A DNA stretch of 8,513 nucleotides from Deinococcus sp. GTDB lineage: Bacteria > Deinococcota > Deinococci > Deinococcales > Deinococcaceae. The position numbers and the translations under genes were made by a program. The stretch lies in NCBI GenBank assembly GCA_028287665.1, contig JAQBPF010000063.1:1-8513 (forward strand), given 5' to 3'. The notes under the pieces were generated by a model. It was given only the letters and a program-made list of their open reading frames with translations. It did not search any database and had not been told where the DNA came from. This document shows, piece by piece, positions 7,621 through 8,513 of the stretch (position 1 is the stretch's first letter; the number at the start of each line of letters is the position of its first letter).

Positions 7621-8513
7621 TTACGAGTTGTGCAGGACGTTCATGATGTCGCCGTCCTTCATCACGTACTCTTTGCCTTCGGTTCTGACCCAGCCCTTGC
7701 TTTTGGCATTGGCCCAGCCGCCCGCTTCCACCATTTTTTCCCACTCGATCACTTCGGCCCGGATAAACCCGCGCTCCAGGTCGCTGTGAATCTCTCCGGC
7801 GGCTTCGGGGGCCTTTTCGCCGCGCCGAATGGTCCAGGCCCGCACTTCCTTTTCACCCGACGTAATAAAGGTGATCAGGCCCAGCGTTTCGTAGCCCACC
7901 TTCACCAACTGATCCAGCCCGCTTTCCTCGACGCCGAGGTCGGTCAGGAAGGCGGCGGCCTCGTCTTCGGGCATCTCGGCCAATTCACCCTCAATCTGGG
8001 CACTGATCTTGACGACCTGTGCGCCTTCACGGGCGGCATAGTCGCGCACCAGATTCACGTACTCGTTGTCTTCGGTCAATTGGTCTTCGCCCACGTTGGC
8101 CACGTAGATCACGGGTTTGGTGGTAATCAGGCCAAACTCTTTGGGAATCGGCGCGTCGTAGGTTCCGGCGCGGGCAGGCTTGCCTTCGCCCAGCACGGCC
8201 AGAATCTGTTCGGCCAGGTCTGCTTGCTCCTTGGCTTCCTTGTCGTTGCCCCTCGCCTTCTTCTGAAGGTTGGAGAGGCGCTTTTCCAGGCCGTTCAGGT
8301 CGGCCAGAATCAGTTCGGTGTTGATGGTTTCGATGTCGTCGAGGGGATCGACGCGGCCCGCCACATGAATGACGTTGCCGTCTTCGAAGCAGCGCACCAC
8401 GTGGGCAATCGCGTCGGCCTCACGGATATTGGCGAGGAACTGGTTGCCGAGGCCCTCGCCCTGGCTGGCTCCCTTCACCAGTCCGGCAATGTCCACGAAT
8501 TCCACGAAGGTGG
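7621..8513 (-). CDS. ychF: YchF/Obg-like ATPase, N-terminus missing at window edge
   Basis: A ribosome-associated P-loop NTPase of the Obg family (YchF/OLA1). About 297 codons are present of roughly 365; the missing part includes the G1 P-loop. The visible G3 region is [20 protein letters not shown] (DxxG), followed by a lysine- and glutamate-rich helical arm ([20 protein letters not shown]), typical of the inserted coiled coil. At the G4 position, where GTPases have NKxD, it reads NVGE (in VANVGEDQL), the NxxE form that gives YchF its preference for ATP. The C-terminal TGS domain contains [20 protein letters not shown] and ends [11 protein letters not shown]. The stop is TAA at 7623-7621, and the upstream codons (TFVEFVD) continue past the edge, so no start lies in the window. 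Internal Val-GTG 8505 is not a start. From family knowledge, YchF influences translation and oxidative stress responses. Confidence 0.96.
   Translation of the reverse strand, partial: TFVEFVDIAGLVKGASQGEGLGNQFLANIREADAIAHVVRCFEDGNVIHVAGRVDPLDDIETINTELILADLNGLEKRLSNLQKKARGNDKEAKEQADLAEQILAVLGEGKPARAGTYDAPIPKEFGLITTKPVIYVANVGEDQLTEDNEYVNLVRDYAAREGAQVVKISAQIEGELAEMPEDEAAAFLTDLGVEESGLDQLVKVGYETLGLITFITSGEKEVRAWTIRRGEKAPEAAGEIHSDLERGFIRAEVIEWEKMVEAGGWANAKSKGWVRTEGKEYVMKDGDIMNVLHNS

Noticed and set aside
7250..7789. 179-codon plus-strand frame spanning the acetyltransferase and ychF ends
   Set aside because: It covers the 5' end of one minus gene, a terminator and the 3' end of another, and has no motif or ribosome binding site.
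8503..8505. GTG at 8505 as the ychF start codon
   Set aside because: It encodes an internal valine just before the G3 motif; the frame is open to the window edge and the P-loop must lie upstream.

Overview
The window looks like chromosomal DNA from a Deinococcus species. Coding regions are GC-rich and the gyrase A protein begins MTGILPVDITTEVK, as I recall for deinococcal GyrA. A 17-bp imperfect palindrome of the radiation/desiccation response motif (RDRM) type lies upstream of gyrA. The CRP-family regulator closely resembles the Deinococcus-Thermus SdrP group. Several genes carry a -10-like hexamer just upstream of the start codon and no usable Shine-Dalgarno, the pattern of leaderless mRNAs common in Deinococcus. 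All family calls rest on motifs read by eye and on memory, not on searches.

Layout: (1) 1-180, minus strand: N-terminal fragment of a tyrosine phosphatase-like protein, running off the left edge. (2) 181-411: divergent intergenic region with a candidate gyrA promoter, the RDRM-like palindrome and a leader holding two hairpins. (3) 412-2841, plus: complete gyrA, then a strong terminator. (4) 2892-3234: AT-rich island with an undescribed 42-codon small ORF behind a perfect Shine-Dalgarno, then a well-formed promoter with TTACA/TGTAA half-sites. (5) 3235-3858, plus: CRP/FNR-family regulator and its terminator. (6) 4129-5505, plus: FprA/adrenodoxin-reductase-like ferredoxin-NADP reductase. (7) 5616-6596, plus: a second, unrelated type of ferredoxin-NADP reductase (thioredoxin-reductase fold without the redox CxxC) with a divergent NADPH-binding loop. 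(8) 6628-7425, minus: AAC(3)-type acetyltransferase family protein, convergent with the previous gene. (9) 7621-8513, minus: ychF, lacking its N-terminus at the right edge, with its own terminator.

How the genes fit together: the left part concerns DNA topology, with gyrA apparently under the PprI/DdrO DNA-damage response. The middle part is a possible redox group: a stress-type CRP regulator followed by two different NADPH-ferredoxin flavoenzymes on the same strand, each probably with its own promoter. Their functional link is inference. The right part holds two independent minus-strand genes. I see no mobile element, CRISPR array, tRNA or rRNA. The least explained items are the small ORF with the operator-like dyad beside it, and the altered Rossmann loop in the second reductase.
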